NCBI GenBank assembly: GCA_964490725.1
Contig: CAZBDU010000104.1
Location: forward strand, 1-19,482
Source of the DNA: CAZBDU01 sp964490725
Lineage (GTDB): Bacteria > Spirochaetota > Spirochaetia > SZUA-6 > DRHE01
DNA length: 19,482 nt
Direction of reading: 5' to 3'
The notes below the pieces were generated by a model, which searched no databases, was not told the origin of the DNA, and saw only the letters and a list, made by a program, of their open reading frames with translations. Every line of letters starts with the position of its first letter. The first letter of the stretch is position 1. Made by a program: the position numbers and the translations under genes. Shown here piece after piece: positions 6,273 to 13,850 of this stretch.

Positions 6273-7622
6273 TCAGCGGCGTTGCATAAGAGCGTTAGCC
6301 AGTTGCTCGAGAACTTTCGCTCCAAGATGCAAAGGGATTGCTGCTTGGGCGTGGGCCGAGACCAACGGGGAAACGGCGTTGGGGTAGCGGCAAGAAACAA
6401 GTTTGTCCAGCACCGCGCATGTAGTGGCGAACGAAGGATACAAGCCCACGTCGTCAGTATCCAAGCTGTCTTGAGCCGCGCTGAGAAACGGAATGCTTGC
6501 GACAATGCGAGCGCCGCTGGTCGACTTGTAGAAGAGTTTTCGCCCATAGTAGGTGTCGAGCCCGTACCGCTTCGGCGAATCCGAAAAAACGATTCGCTGC
6601 TTTATGTAGTTATCTGTTGGGAGGAAGTAAGTCCCCGGTGGAAAGCGCTGCAAACCCGCTTCCTCGGTCGCATCTATCTCACCGAAATGCGTTACGAACG
6701 TTCCGGTCTTTTCTATCCCGACCAGTACCAGGTCATGACCCGTCATGCGGCGGACCTCGGAGTTGATCCTCTGGAGCTCAATTGAGATGGCGGCAGACAG
6801 CCAAGCCGGATGACCGAAAAGCGCCAGAGGGCCGTCGAGAAAGAACGCAATCCGGTGCGCCTGGGATAGTAGTTGCTGGCGTTCGAAAGCACGTAGCAGA
6901 TGAACCAGTAGAACGCTCTCCCAGACCTGCAGGGTTTCGCCGTAGGCCTCTCCGTTTGTGCCCACGTCGTGAAATCGTTCGTGTATCCGGAGGGCGTCAG
7001 TCGACCAGATCGCTCGACGTTCCGCACACGGGCACGTCCTAAGACCGGGACCGACAACAAGACTCTCAGTACAGCCCAGCTCTTGGTAGGGGCAACTTTG
7101 GGGCCGAGTGGTAGGCTTGTGAGCCAAGAGAGCCTCGTACGTTTCGAGCAGCGGTACGTGATCTTGAGAATCGACGATGCCATTGTGAAAGACCTCGTAC
7201 AACTCCTCTCGAAATGCTACCTTCGCATTCTTGTGTGTTCTCGTAACGACGTTGCTTCCCGGCAGAGCAGCGTCAATGGCGGCCGACTCTTCCGTCTTTC
7301 TAAACTGGACGGGGTCCGCGGGACGGTTGGCGTCTAGGCGATCTATCGCCTGAAGATCGAGAAGTACGCTGGCTACCGTCAGGTAGCCGATCTTAGCGCC
7401 GGGATAGCCGGTCTTTACTGAGATTTCCTGGCTGCTGCCATCGATGGCTACAACGAACTCCGGCAACGGCGATTCATCGTTGGGTGGCACACGCGGCGTG
7501 ACAGCGTCGTGTTCCTTCGTTGGCTCAGAGACACGCGCCCGACGTAGTAGTTGCTGGACCCGCTCTGTTTCGGTGATGCGTTGGAGAACATGGTATGTCG
7601 CGAACTCGCCCTCGTAAGGCAT
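6273..7622 (-). CDS. nurA: NurA-family nuclease with Cys-rich insertion
   Basis: This 449-aa protein is NurA-like. In the family, NurA is a metal-dependent 5'-3' exo/endonuclease that works as a dimer with the HerA translocase on DNA ends. The visible motifs are AIDGS with D61, FFLDGPLALFG with D263, GIEKTG (302-307), YYGRKLFYKS (358-367), a C-terminal LYPSFATTCAVLDKL segment and VSAHAQAAIP with H424. The order and spacing fit the family. An insertion holds C177, C184, C197 and C199 (CPYQELGC and CPC) and may bind zinc; the compact archaeal forms are shorter. The ATG overlaps the HerA stop (TAATG), and GGAGG lies about 10 nt upstream within HerA, so the two are translationally coupled, as expected for subunits of one complex. 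Confidence 0.9.
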   Translation of the reverse strand: MPYEGEFATYHVLQRITETERVQQLLRRARVSEPTKEHDAVTPRVPPNDESPLPEFVVAIDGSSQEISVKTGYPGAKIGYLTVASVLLDLQAIDRLDANRPADPVQFRKTEESAAIDAALPGSNVVTRTHKNAKVAFREELYEVFHNGIVDSQDHVPLLETYEALLAHKPTTRPQSCPYQELGCTESLVVGPGLRTCPCAERRAIWSTDALRIHERFHDVGTNGEAYGETLQVWESVLLVHLLRAFERQQLLSQAHRIAFFLDGPLALFGHPAWLSAAISIELQRINSEVRRMTGHDLVLVGIEKTGTFVTHFGEIDATEEAGLQRFPPGTYFLPTDNYIKQRIVFSDSPKRYGLDTYYGRKLFYKSTSGARIVASIPFLSAAQDSLDTDDVGLYPSFATTCAVLDKLVSCRYPNAVSPLVSAHAQAAIPLHLGAKVLEQLANALMQRR

Positions 7623-9745
7623 TAGGATCGTCCTCCATCAGCTTCGTTGATGCGAAAAAGCTCAATCTGGACAGGGACGACGTAAGGGTTGGAAAGTGTC
7701 TTGACCCGTAGGAACCCCTTGTCCTGAGCTCGAAGGATACTGCCCTCGAAGTCCGCAAAGTCGTAGAACTTGCGCAGCTCGCGAGTCTCGTCGGTGTTGT
7801 TCAGGTGACCGATGAACCAGTTGGCCGTGTTCCTGAGTATGTTCCGTTGAATAGAACTGACCTCTTGCGTTGCGTAGACAAGGCCAATGTGATACTTGGC
7901 TCCCTCTTTCGCAGCTCTCACCCACACATCAGCGGTGTCCAATTCGCTCGATGCGGGGAGGATGTTGTGCGCTTCCTCCACAAACACGAGTATTTCCGGC
8001 GGCGTTTGTGCAGCGCGAAAACTCTCCTGATTGCGCTGGAAGATGCGCCACATAACGCGATCAGCGGCAGCCTTGCTTAGCTCGGGGTCGCCGCTAGACT
8101 GGTCAACTATGACCAGTCTACCCTCGGCAAGAGCTTGGTAAATGTCTTCGGCGTAGTCTGTGGTGGTGTCAGCAGTGTGTTGGGGGATCGCGCGACCGAT
8201 GAGCCGAGAGCCGTTGGGATACTCATACATCCCGAGCACCTTTCTGAGGTCGTCGTCTGCCCATGACCCGGAGTTGCTATTCCGAACATACTGCTGGTCG
8301 AACGCGGGCCAGCCTGAGTTGCGATCGTCTATGAACTTTCGCAGCGACTCAAACGCTTGGCTAAGCTCCCCCCACGTCGGTGCTGCTTTCGCAAGTATCG
8401 TGGCACAGTTGGCGTATGCCGTCGGATCGTTACCGCTCCCCGAGTTGAGCGCGGCTAACAGGTCTTGGTTGAACAGTCTCGATGTGACTGGCCGGAGGTT
8501 GTTAGGAGGCCGGAGTCCTGCTTTCGCTAGTAGAGCACGGTATGCCAACACGCGCCGAGCGAATCGCGTGACTGCGGAACGATCGTTGGGGTCGGGCGGC
8601 TCGAACCGAACGTCACAGAAGTTGCCGATGTATTTTGAACCGCGGTCTGACGCCAGAGCGGTGTCAATTATGCCTTTGCCGATTTCCAGGTTCTCATCGA
8701 CAAAGAAGTTTAGCTTCATCAGCCGGCGATGCGGATCGTTGGGGTGCGGCGTGATTCCGTAGGTGATCACATCCGCCCTGAGTTGGTCTTGCAGATCTTG
8801 CGGGCCGGATGCCCAGACGTTCTTGATGGCGGTTGGAACCGTACCTTGAGCATCCTGCGTGTTCTCATTTGCGTACTCTCCGTTAGGATCAAAGACTATC
8901 TGGCCAACGCGGAGCGGTTGTGGATGCCACCTGAGCTCGAAAATCGCTTTGATGATGATCTTGGTTGTGTTGGACTTGCCAGTACGCGTCATTCCAAACA
9001 AAGCCGACTTCTGCCCTAGAAGATCACGGGGGATTATCGAAACTGTGACATGAAAGACTTGCTGAAACTGCCGATTCGTGGAGGCGTACCGCACCGTACC
9101 GATGCGCACTGCGGCCTCAGCCAGGTCACCGTAAGCAATTGCATCCCGGTAGTTGACTATCCGCTCCAAGAAGACCCCCCGCGGCTTGAAGACCTTCAGT
9201 CCTTTGTTGGGGTAATAGTTGCTGATGTCGGAGCCGAACGAAAGGACATACTGAGGCTCCTCCTGCGTACCGATATCGGATACGTAGAACGTCCCTAGAA
9301 CTCGGCAGCGGACTCCAGCATAGCTGAGGATGTTGTGCGTCGTTGCGTCCATGACAGTACGGTCGTCCCACTGTTTGTCGACCTCACCGCTCACCCGCTG
9401 TGCAGTCTCGACACGGACCCGAAGCGCTTCCGCAGCATTTGGCAAGTCTGCGTGGTCGAGGACACGCAGCAACAGGACTGATGAATCCTCCTGCCGCACG
9501 TCGATCACGTCCCCACGCCGGACGCGTGTCGCAACCAAGAAAGACAACGCTGGAATCCCACCAACGCGAGCGCGGAAGTGATCGTGAATCTGCACCAAAG
9601 CATCCGCATAGCTGAGGGAGTAGACGTCACCTACGTAGGCGTCTTCCTGCACAAGATCTGCCAGAAGGTGGCTCGCTTCCCTCAGCGAAGGCTCGAGTTC
9701 GTCCGAGACAAGCCCTTTGCTTACCTTGGAAATGACATCGGCCAT
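7622..9745 (-). CDS. herA: HerA/FtsK-superfamily ATPase (DNA translocase)
   Basis: The 707-aa protein is a HerA-type hexameric ATPase predicted to pump DNA into or past its NurA partner. I chose ATG at 9745: a G6 run lies five bases upstream and protein-like sequence begins there. The frame stays open to a TTG at 9952, but that extension looks non-coding. In this numbering the N-terminal 240 residues would contain the HAS-barrel. Walker A is GMTRTGKSN (about 251-259) and FDPNGEY (285-291) is the typical HerA segment after it. Walker B with its catalytic acidic pair is ILVFVEEAHN (about 585-594), and the downstream sensor region is YATQEVSSIQRNILRNTAN. It is longer than archaeal HerA, with an extra region of about 200 residues between the Walker motifs. 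As first gene of the HerA-NurA-methyltransferase operon it is likely the motor of a DNA-processing or defence complex. Confidence 0.92.
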   Translation of the reverse strand: MADVISKVSKGLVSDELEPSLREASHLLADLVQEDAYVGDVYSLSYADALVQIHDHFRARVGGIPALSFLVATRVRRGDVIDVRQEDSSVLLLRVLDHADLPNAAEALRVRVETAQRVSGEVDKQWDDRTVMDATTHNILSYAGVRCRVLGTFYVSDIGTQEEPQYVLSFGSDISNYYPNKGLKVFKPRGVFLERIVNYRDAIAYGDLAEAAVRIGTVRYASTNRQFQQVFHVTVSIIPRDLLGQKSALFGMTRTGKSNTTKIIIKAIFELRWHPQPLRVGQIVFDPNGEYANENTQDAQGTVPTAIKNVWASGPQDLQDQLRADVITYGITPHPNDPHRRLMKLNFFVDENLEIGKGIIDTALASDRGSKYIGNFCDVRFEPPDPNDRSAVTRFARRVLAYRALLAKAGLRPPNNLRPVTSRLFNQDLLAALNSGSGNDPTAYANCATILAKAAPTWGELSQAFESLRKFIDDRNSGWPAFDQQYVRNSNSGSWADDDLRKVLGMYEYPNGSRLIGRAIPQHTADTTTDYAEDIYQALAEGRLVIVDQSSGDPELSKAAADRVMWRIFQRNQESFRAAQTPPEILVFVEEAHNILPASSELDTADVWVRAAKEGAKYHIGLVYATQEVSSIQRNILRNTANWFIGHLNNTDETRELRKFYDFADFEGSILRAQDKGFLRVKTLSNPYVVPVQIELFRINEADGGRS

Positions 9746-10057
9746 AGCTACCCCCCATTTCTCAGTGTCATGTGATGCAGCGATTTGCTTGTAGCGCGTG
9801 GCTGGGCAGGAGTTCTGATGAATCGTGATTGTGCCTGATACATCTACGCTGCTCTTATCGTCGGCGATTTGCGCCGTCTTGTGACCATTTCCGTGCGTTG
9901 TCTCGGGCCATTGGGGCCGCAGGCCTTGGGGCACGAGAAACCCTGCACGCAAACGCTACCATACGAGTAGTTCCGTCAGACCGGCATACCCCGCGCTTCT
10001 CTGAAGGCTGGCCAACATATGTATTCTGCAGTCGCCGCTAAACATGGCGGTCCAGGC

Positions 10058-10080
10058 TGTTATGCACCAGCTGCATAACA
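10058..10080. repeat. perfect 9-bp inverted repeat, 5-nt spacer
   Basis: TGTTATGCA (10058-10066) and TGCATAACA (10072-10080) flank CCAGC. The half-sites contain GTTATGC and GCATAAC, which resemble but do not match integron core consensus. The perfect symmetry also suits a dimeric regulator's operator about 320 nt upstream of HerA. No gene is assigned nearby. Confidence 0.6.
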
Positions 10081-10445
10081 CCGCTTCAAGCCGAGTTTCG
10101 CGGCGTACGGTCCACACCGACGGGCAAAGTGGCGTCTCTGCTCGCTGTGCCTCGGGGAGTTCCGTGCGTGCCAGCCCCCTGCGGGCAGCAGTCAGCGCCC
10201 CACTTTCGTATGCGGTCCATGGTCGCGCCGCAAGCGCGGAAACCGGGGCAAAGGGCTGGCGTCCGTCAAGAAAACACCTCCACGGGAAGGGGACCACCGA
10301 AGTGAGCAGAACGGAGGATGCAGCGAATCTCCTTCGTTACGTCAATAAGATATCTTGTGCGATTTGCGGAAGCAAGACCAATCGACTCAGCTTTTTCCTG
10401 ATGCCCGTCTCAGGAAATCCCCTACTCCATTGGCGTACTATCTGG

Positions 10446-10484
10446 CCCGCCCGCGCCCGCCCCGTGCGCCCCGCTCCCCCTCCC
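10446..10484 (-). other. G-run tract with G-quadruplex potential
   Basis: The plus strand carries seven runs of three or more C within about 40 nt, so the minus strand has seven G runs with short loops. This meets simple G-quadruplex rules. It lies about 100 nt upstream of the lipoprotein gene and at the edge of the high-GC core DNA. Confidence 0.45.
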
Positions 10485-10526
10485 GATTCGCGCGCTAAGC
10501 GGAATCGCCCGGACCGCCGAAAATCT

Positions 10527-10567
10527 TATACTAGAGATACCGGAGAGCTCCTGCCGCGTGATACAAT
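10527..10567 (+). promoter_or_regulatory. possible -10 elements of the lipoprotein gene
   Basis: TATACT (10527-10532) and TACAAT (10562-10567) are both plausible -10 hexamers. The second would give a leader of about 15 nt, and the same TACAAT stands 27 nt before another start codon in this window (12594). Neither has a good -35 at 17 nt, so this is tentative. Confidence 0.3.
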
Positions 10568-10588
10568 CTCCGGGACAAGGAAGGACCT

Positions 10589-11179
10589 ATGAAGCGATTC
10601 GGACCGCTCGCCCTCTTGGTGATGGTGCTGGCCGCCGGGTGCGCCCGGGTGCCGGAGGCGCAGGTCGAAAGCGCGCGGGAAGCCGTGGAGGCGGCCCGGG
10701 CCGCCGGGGCGCCGGAGTACGCCTCCGACGCCTGGAACCGCGCCCAGAAGGCCATGGAGGCGCTGGACGCCGAGCTTTCCGCCCAGAGCGGAAAGTCCGC
10801 CCTGTTCCGCAGCTACCGGCGGGCCAGGGCGCTGGCCGCCGAGGCGGCTCAGGCCGCCAACCAGGCCCTTTCCGCCGCGGAAGCCAAGAAGAGTCAGCTT
10901 CAGAGCGACGTCACCGCCATGATCGCCGACCTGCGGGGCAGGCTCCAGTCCGCCAGGACCCAGCTCTCCCGGGTGCCGCGGACCGCTCCGCTCAACTTCG
11001 CCTCGGCCGGGTCCCGGCTGGACACCGCCGGGCGCCAGCTGGACCAGGCGCAGGGCGGCCTGGAAGGGGGACGCTACGACAGCGCCATGGCCAGCGCCGC
11101 CGACGCGCGGGACAACATCACCACGGTCCTGCGCATGATCGAGCAGGCCACCGGAGTGGCCCCCGCCAGGAAGCGGTAG
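10589..11179 (+). CDS. DUF4398-like lipoprotein
   Basis: The 196-aa precursor has a lipoprotein signal: a basic start MKRF, a hydrophobic core, and a lipobox LAAGC with Cys18 as the predicted lipidated residue. The mature part begins with an Ala/Glu-rich helical region in which EAARAAGAPEYASDAW and WNRAQKAMEALDAEL recall the DUF4398 repeat of outer-membrane and peptidoglycan-associated proteins. The remainder is a long Ala/Gln-rich coiled-coil-like stretch (about residues 75-185). It should sit in the periplasm, anchored to a membrane, with a structural envelope role; a specific function cannot be given. The start is supported by AAGGAAGGA just upstream. It converges with the NlpC/P60-like gene, leaving 41 nt that hold a 12-bp GC palindrome (GCCGCCGGCGGC, 11179-11190). 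Confidence 0.82.
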   Translation: MKRFGPLALLVMVLAAGCARVPEAQVESAREAVEAARAAGAPEYASDAWNRAQKAMEALDAELSAQSGKSALFRSYRRARALAAEAAQAANQALSAAEAKKSQLQSDVTAMIADLRGRLQSARTQLSRVPRTAPLNFASAGSRLDTAGRQLDQAQGGLEGGRYDSAMASAADARDNITTVLRMIEQATGVAPARKR

Positions 11180-11220
11180 CCGCCGGCGGCGTCCGCCGTC
11201 CGCCTCCAGCTCCAGGGAGG

Positions 11221-12516
11221 CTAGGGCGCAGGCCCTCCGTACAGGTTGGTGTAGAAGCGGGGCTCTTGCTGCAGGAGCGCCGCCGCCAGGGCGCGCAGCC
11301 GCACCACCAGGCTGCCCCCGGCGGCGGGGTACCACCGGTAGCGGTCCCCGTCGGTGCGCCAGTCCCGGGGCTCCCGCTCCCCGTCGAAGGGTGGCCTGAC
11401 CTGCTGCAGCCACTGCACCGAGTAGTGACCCAGCCCCACCCCGGGGCGCTGCGGGTCGAAGCGGATCAGCGAGGCGTGTGCTCCCCGGTCCGCCTTGATG
11501 GCCCAGTCGGTGGACTGGACGTAGCGGATCAGCCCCTGGTCGTAGTCGATGGACTGGATGAGAGCCGAGTGCTTCAGCAGCCCGTCGCTGCCGCGAAAGA
11601 GGATCATGTCCCCCGGCCGCAGGTCCTCGATGCGGTCCGGGACCGCCTCGGTGAAGCCTGTGGCCGGATGGTAGAACCAGAGGCCCACGCGGTTTCGCAC
11701 CTGCTCCGGCGGCGTGTGCCAGATCGCCGCCAGGCCCCGGTCCAGGTCCGTGCCGTAGGCGCGGGCCAGCGTCTGCAGGAAGTAGTGTGAAAACCCCGAG
11801 CAGTCCACGCCGATGGCGGCCACCGCGTAGAGGTAGTTGTACAGGTCCGCCTCGGAAAGCTCCGCCTGGCTGCGGTACACGAAGATGCGCGCGGGGGAGC
11901 CGGGGTAGGAGCCGTTCTTGAGCGCCTCCAGGAGCTCCGGCTCCTGGCTCACGGAGTAGGAGCCGCGCTCCAGGTCGAAGCGAACCACCTTCTCCCCGGG
12001 GGCGGCCAGGGCGTCCAGGTACTCGTTGAACTGCCTGGAGGCCAGCACCGCGTCGATCTGCCGCCAGAGCTCCTCCGGCGAGCCCTTGCCCCCCAGGTAG
12101 AAGCGCTGGACCCAGCGGCGGCTGCCCTCCCGCTCGCCGTTCAGGCCGAAGGGCATGCGCAGGGTGAGGGAGCGGCCGCGGATGCTCACCTGCCGGACGT
12201 ACTTCCTGAAGGTGCTCTCGATGAGCTGCTCCACCCGCAGCTCCTCGGAGGGCTTCACCCTGCGGCCGGACAGGCCCGCGGCGGAGCCGCTGCGGAGGGG
12301 CGTGCCCCGGGCCTGCGGCGCGGAGGCCGAACCGTCTGCACCGTCCACGGCCGCCCGCCCCCGCGCGGCCACCAGGTGCTCGAGGCCGGTTGTGCCGGCC
12401 GGCCCGGCTGCCGGCACCAGGCCTGCCACCAGCGGGGAGACGATGCAGAGCCCCAGAATCAGGGCGCGCACCCTCCTGTCCTTGCGCCTGGGGATGTCGC
12501 CGCCGGAAGGAGCCAT
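11221..12516 (-). CDS. secreted NlpC/P60-like cell-wall hydrolase
   Basis: I chose ATG at 12516, giving 431 aa, because it precedes a basic stretch (RRKDRR) and a hydrophobic core (ALILGLCIVSPLVAGL) typical of a signal peptide. The open frame continues to 12606 but would then overlap the divergent promoter and start. After a low-complexity linker and an uncharacterised middle domain, the C-terminal part has GVDCSGFSHYF with the candidate catalytic Cys239, LRPGDMILF, and KHSALI with His316. This is the Cys/RPGD/His pattern of NlpC/P60 papain-like peptidases that cut peptidoglycan stem peptides. A role in the periplasm or at the cell surface follows from the signal sequence. The middle region (about 90-220, including MPFGLNGEREGSRRWVQRFY) is not a domain I recognise. 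Confidence 0.75.
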   Translation of the reverse strand: MAPSGGDIPRRKDRRVRALILGLCIVSPLVAGLVPAAGPAGTTGLEHLVAARGRAAVDGADGSASAPQARGTPLRSGSAAGLSGRRVKPSEELRVEQLIESTFRKYVRQVSIRGRSLTLRMPFGLNGEREGSRRWVQRFYLGGKGSPEELWRQIDAVLASRQFNEYLDALAAPGEKVVRFDLERGSYSVSQEPELLEALKNGSYPGSPARIFVYRSQAELSEADLYNYLYAVAAIGVDCSGFSHYFLQTLARAYGTDLDRGLAAIWHTPPEQVRNRVGLWFYHPATGFTEAVPDRIEDLRPGDMILFRGSDGLLKHSALIQSIDYDQGLIRYVQSTDWAIKADRGAHASLIRFDPQRPGVGLGHYSVQWLQQVRPPFDGEREPRDWRTDGDRYRWYPAAGGSLVVRLRALAAALLQQEPRFYTNLYGGPAP

Positions 12517-12542
12517 CGTCCTAATTCTCGGATTTCCGGGCG

Positions 12543-12572
12543 TTGGGCTCAAGGGGGGCCCCGTGGTACAAT
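12543..12572 (+). promoter_or_regulatory. predicted sigma70-type promoter
   Basis: TTGGGC (12543-12548) and TACAAT (12567-12572) are separated by 18 nt. They lie in the divergent gap between the NlpC-like and EEP-family genes, directly before the AAGGAG ribosome site at 12580-12585. The -35 is only partly matched. Confidence 0.45.
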
Positions 12573-12593
12573 CCGGCCTCAAGGAGTGGAGCC

Positions 12594-13655
12594 ATGCGCA
12601 GAGCACATGCCGCCGGGAAGTGGCGGCTTCCCGTTCTGGCTGTCCTGCTGGCCCTCACCTCAGGCGGGGCGGCCACAGCCCAGACCCTGAAGGTGCTGAC
12701 GGTGAACGTCTGGTCGGGGCTGGACTACAAGGGGTCGCTGCGGATGGGGGAGTACGAGAGCCGCGAGACCCGCGACAGGCGCACCGCGAGCCTGGTGGAG
12801 GAGCTCCGGCGGCTGGCCCCGGACGTGATAGCCCTCCAGGAGGCCAACAAGCTGCCTCGCTATGCCCGCCGCCAGGCGCGGGAGCTGGGCTACCGGATGG
12901 TCTACCACGTGGGGCTGGGCGGCCTGCGGGCCGGTCCCCTGGGGCTGCCGGTGAACCTGCGCGAGGGGGACGTGATCCTGGCCAGGCCGGGGCTCTTCCT
13001 GCGCGGCGCCGGCCGACGGCAGCTCTCCGGAGGACCGGTGGGCAACTTCTTCACCGTGCACTTCGCCGACGCCACCCAGGTGGTGGCCGCCCGCATCATC
13101 GTCTCAGGGCTGGACGTGTACCTGTTCAACACCCACTGGCACGCCTCACCGCCCCCCAGCGCGGAGTACCTGAAGCGGCTCCTGGAGCGCTACCACGCCG
13201 GCCAGATCGACGCGGCCCGCTACGAGGAGCTGCGGGCCCAGGCGCTGGACGGCCAGGACTGGCGGCTGATGGAGGCGCGGAAGACCGTGGAGATGGTGAA
13301 CCGCGTGGCCGGCGAGGCGCCGGCGATCCTGCTGGGGGACTTCAACGCCGAGGTGGGCTCCCCGGAGATCGGCGTGCTCCTGGAGGCGGGGTTCACCGAC
13401 GTGTACGGCGCCTCCGGCCCCCCGCCCGGCTACACCTGGGACGGGACGGTGAACTCCAACATCGGCCTGCAGCGCCGCATCCATCCCGAGGACGCAGGCG
13501 AGGAGCCGCAGCGCAGGCGCATCGACCTGATCTTCATCCGGGGCAAGCCGCTCACCGCGCAGGGCGCCCGGGTGTTCCTGGACCGGGCGATGGAGGGGCT
13601 CTATGCCTCGGATCACTTCGGCGTGCTGGCGGAGATCGGCCTGGGCGGGCCCTGA
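12594..13655 (+). CDS. secreted endonuclease/exonuclease/phosphatase-family protein
   Basis: The 353-aa precursor starts at ATG 12594, with AAGGAG upstream. It has a signal peptide ending near GGAATAQT, so it is exported. The fold family is the Mg-dependent EEP superfamily (DNase I, exonuclease III, sphingomyelinases, inositol phosphatases). The usual motifs are all present: LTVNVW with Asn38, ALQEAN with Glu83, NTHWHASP, LLGDFNAE with Asp249 and Asn251, and SDHFGV with Asp340 and His341. Motif conservation predicts an active phosphodiesterase. The substrate is open: an exported member could hydrolyse extracellular DNA, phospholipid head groups or phosphoesters. The gene diverges from the NlpC/P60-like gene and is followed by a short tandem repeat that spans its stop codon. 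Confidence 0.88.
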   Translation: MRRAHAAGKWRLPVLAVLLALTSGGAATAQTLKVLTVNVWSGLDYKGSLRMGEYESRETRDRRTASLVEELRRLAPDVIALQEANKLPRYARRQARELGYRMVYHVGLGGLRAGPLGLPVNLREGDVILARPGLFLRGAGRRQLSGGPVGNFFTVHFADATQVVAARIIVSGLDVYLFNTHWHASPPPSAEYLKRLLERYHAGQIDAARYEELRAQALDGQDWRLMEARKTVEMVNRVAGEAPAILLGDFNAEVGSPEIGVLLEAGFTDVYGASGPPPGYTWDGTVNSNIGLQRRIHPEDAGEEPQRRRIDLIFIRGKPLTAQGARVFLDRAMEGLYASDHFGVLAEIGLGGP

Positions 13656-13683
13656 GGGGCGGCGGCGGGCCCTGAGGCGCGGA
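13644..13683 (+). repeat. two tandem 20-bp units at the gene 3' end
   Basis: Units 13644-13663 and 13664-13683 share GGCGGGCCCTGAGG and differ only near their ends. The first contains the EEP gene stop codon, so the duplicate repeats the stop-codon context. It is probably a slippage duplication. The rest of the gap to 13800 is GC-rich with no gene. Confidence 0.6.
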
Positions 13684-13775
13684 CCTTGAGAGCTGCCCGG
13701 CGGGGCGGACTCCGGCCGCCAGCCCCGGGGCCCTGAACCGCCGGCCCCTTGCCCCCTGACCTTCCACCCACGCAG

Positions 13776-13806
13776 TTGGCGCCTCCGCGGACCCCTACGT
13801 TACAAT
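13776..13806 (+). promoter_or_regulatory. possible promoter of the Lon-like protease gene
   Basis: TTGGCG (13776-13781) and TACAAT (13801-13806) are 19 nt apart, slightly longer than ideal, and stand 50 nt upstream of the protease start. The -10 is a good match. I see no heat-shock-type promoter. Confidence 0.35.
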
Positions 13807-13850
13807 GAACAGAGGGGGGGCGCCCCCGACTTCCAGCCGGAGGAGACGCC

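Larger units (their letters stand above)
9746..10588. other. gene-poor boundary region between accessory and core DNA
   Basis: No convincing gene is present in these 843 nt. Open frames on both strands here lack ribosome sites and protein-like composition. The stretch holds the ribosome site of HerA (G6 at about 9751-9756), a perfect inverted repeat (10058-10080), a C-run tract (10446-10484) and two -10-like hexamers before the lipoprotein gene. Base composition changes from moderate to very GC-rich around 10,430. No tRNA, integrase or attI site could be identified. Confidence 0.6.

Noticed and set aside
10080..10200. attC or attI right half near GCATAAC (minus: GGCTTGAAGCGGTGTTATGC)
   Set aside because: It resembles an L'-R' half but no matching left half was found upstream, and no integrase is nearby.
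10044..10592. 182-codon plus-strand open frame in the boundary region
   Set aside because: No ribosome site, Ser/Arg-rich with no structure, and it spans the composition change. Probably a chance frame.
11179..11190. GC palindrome as a bidirectional terminator
   Set aside because: GCCGCCGGCGGC is a perfect 12-bp palindrome between convergent genes, but it has no loop and no T tract on either side.
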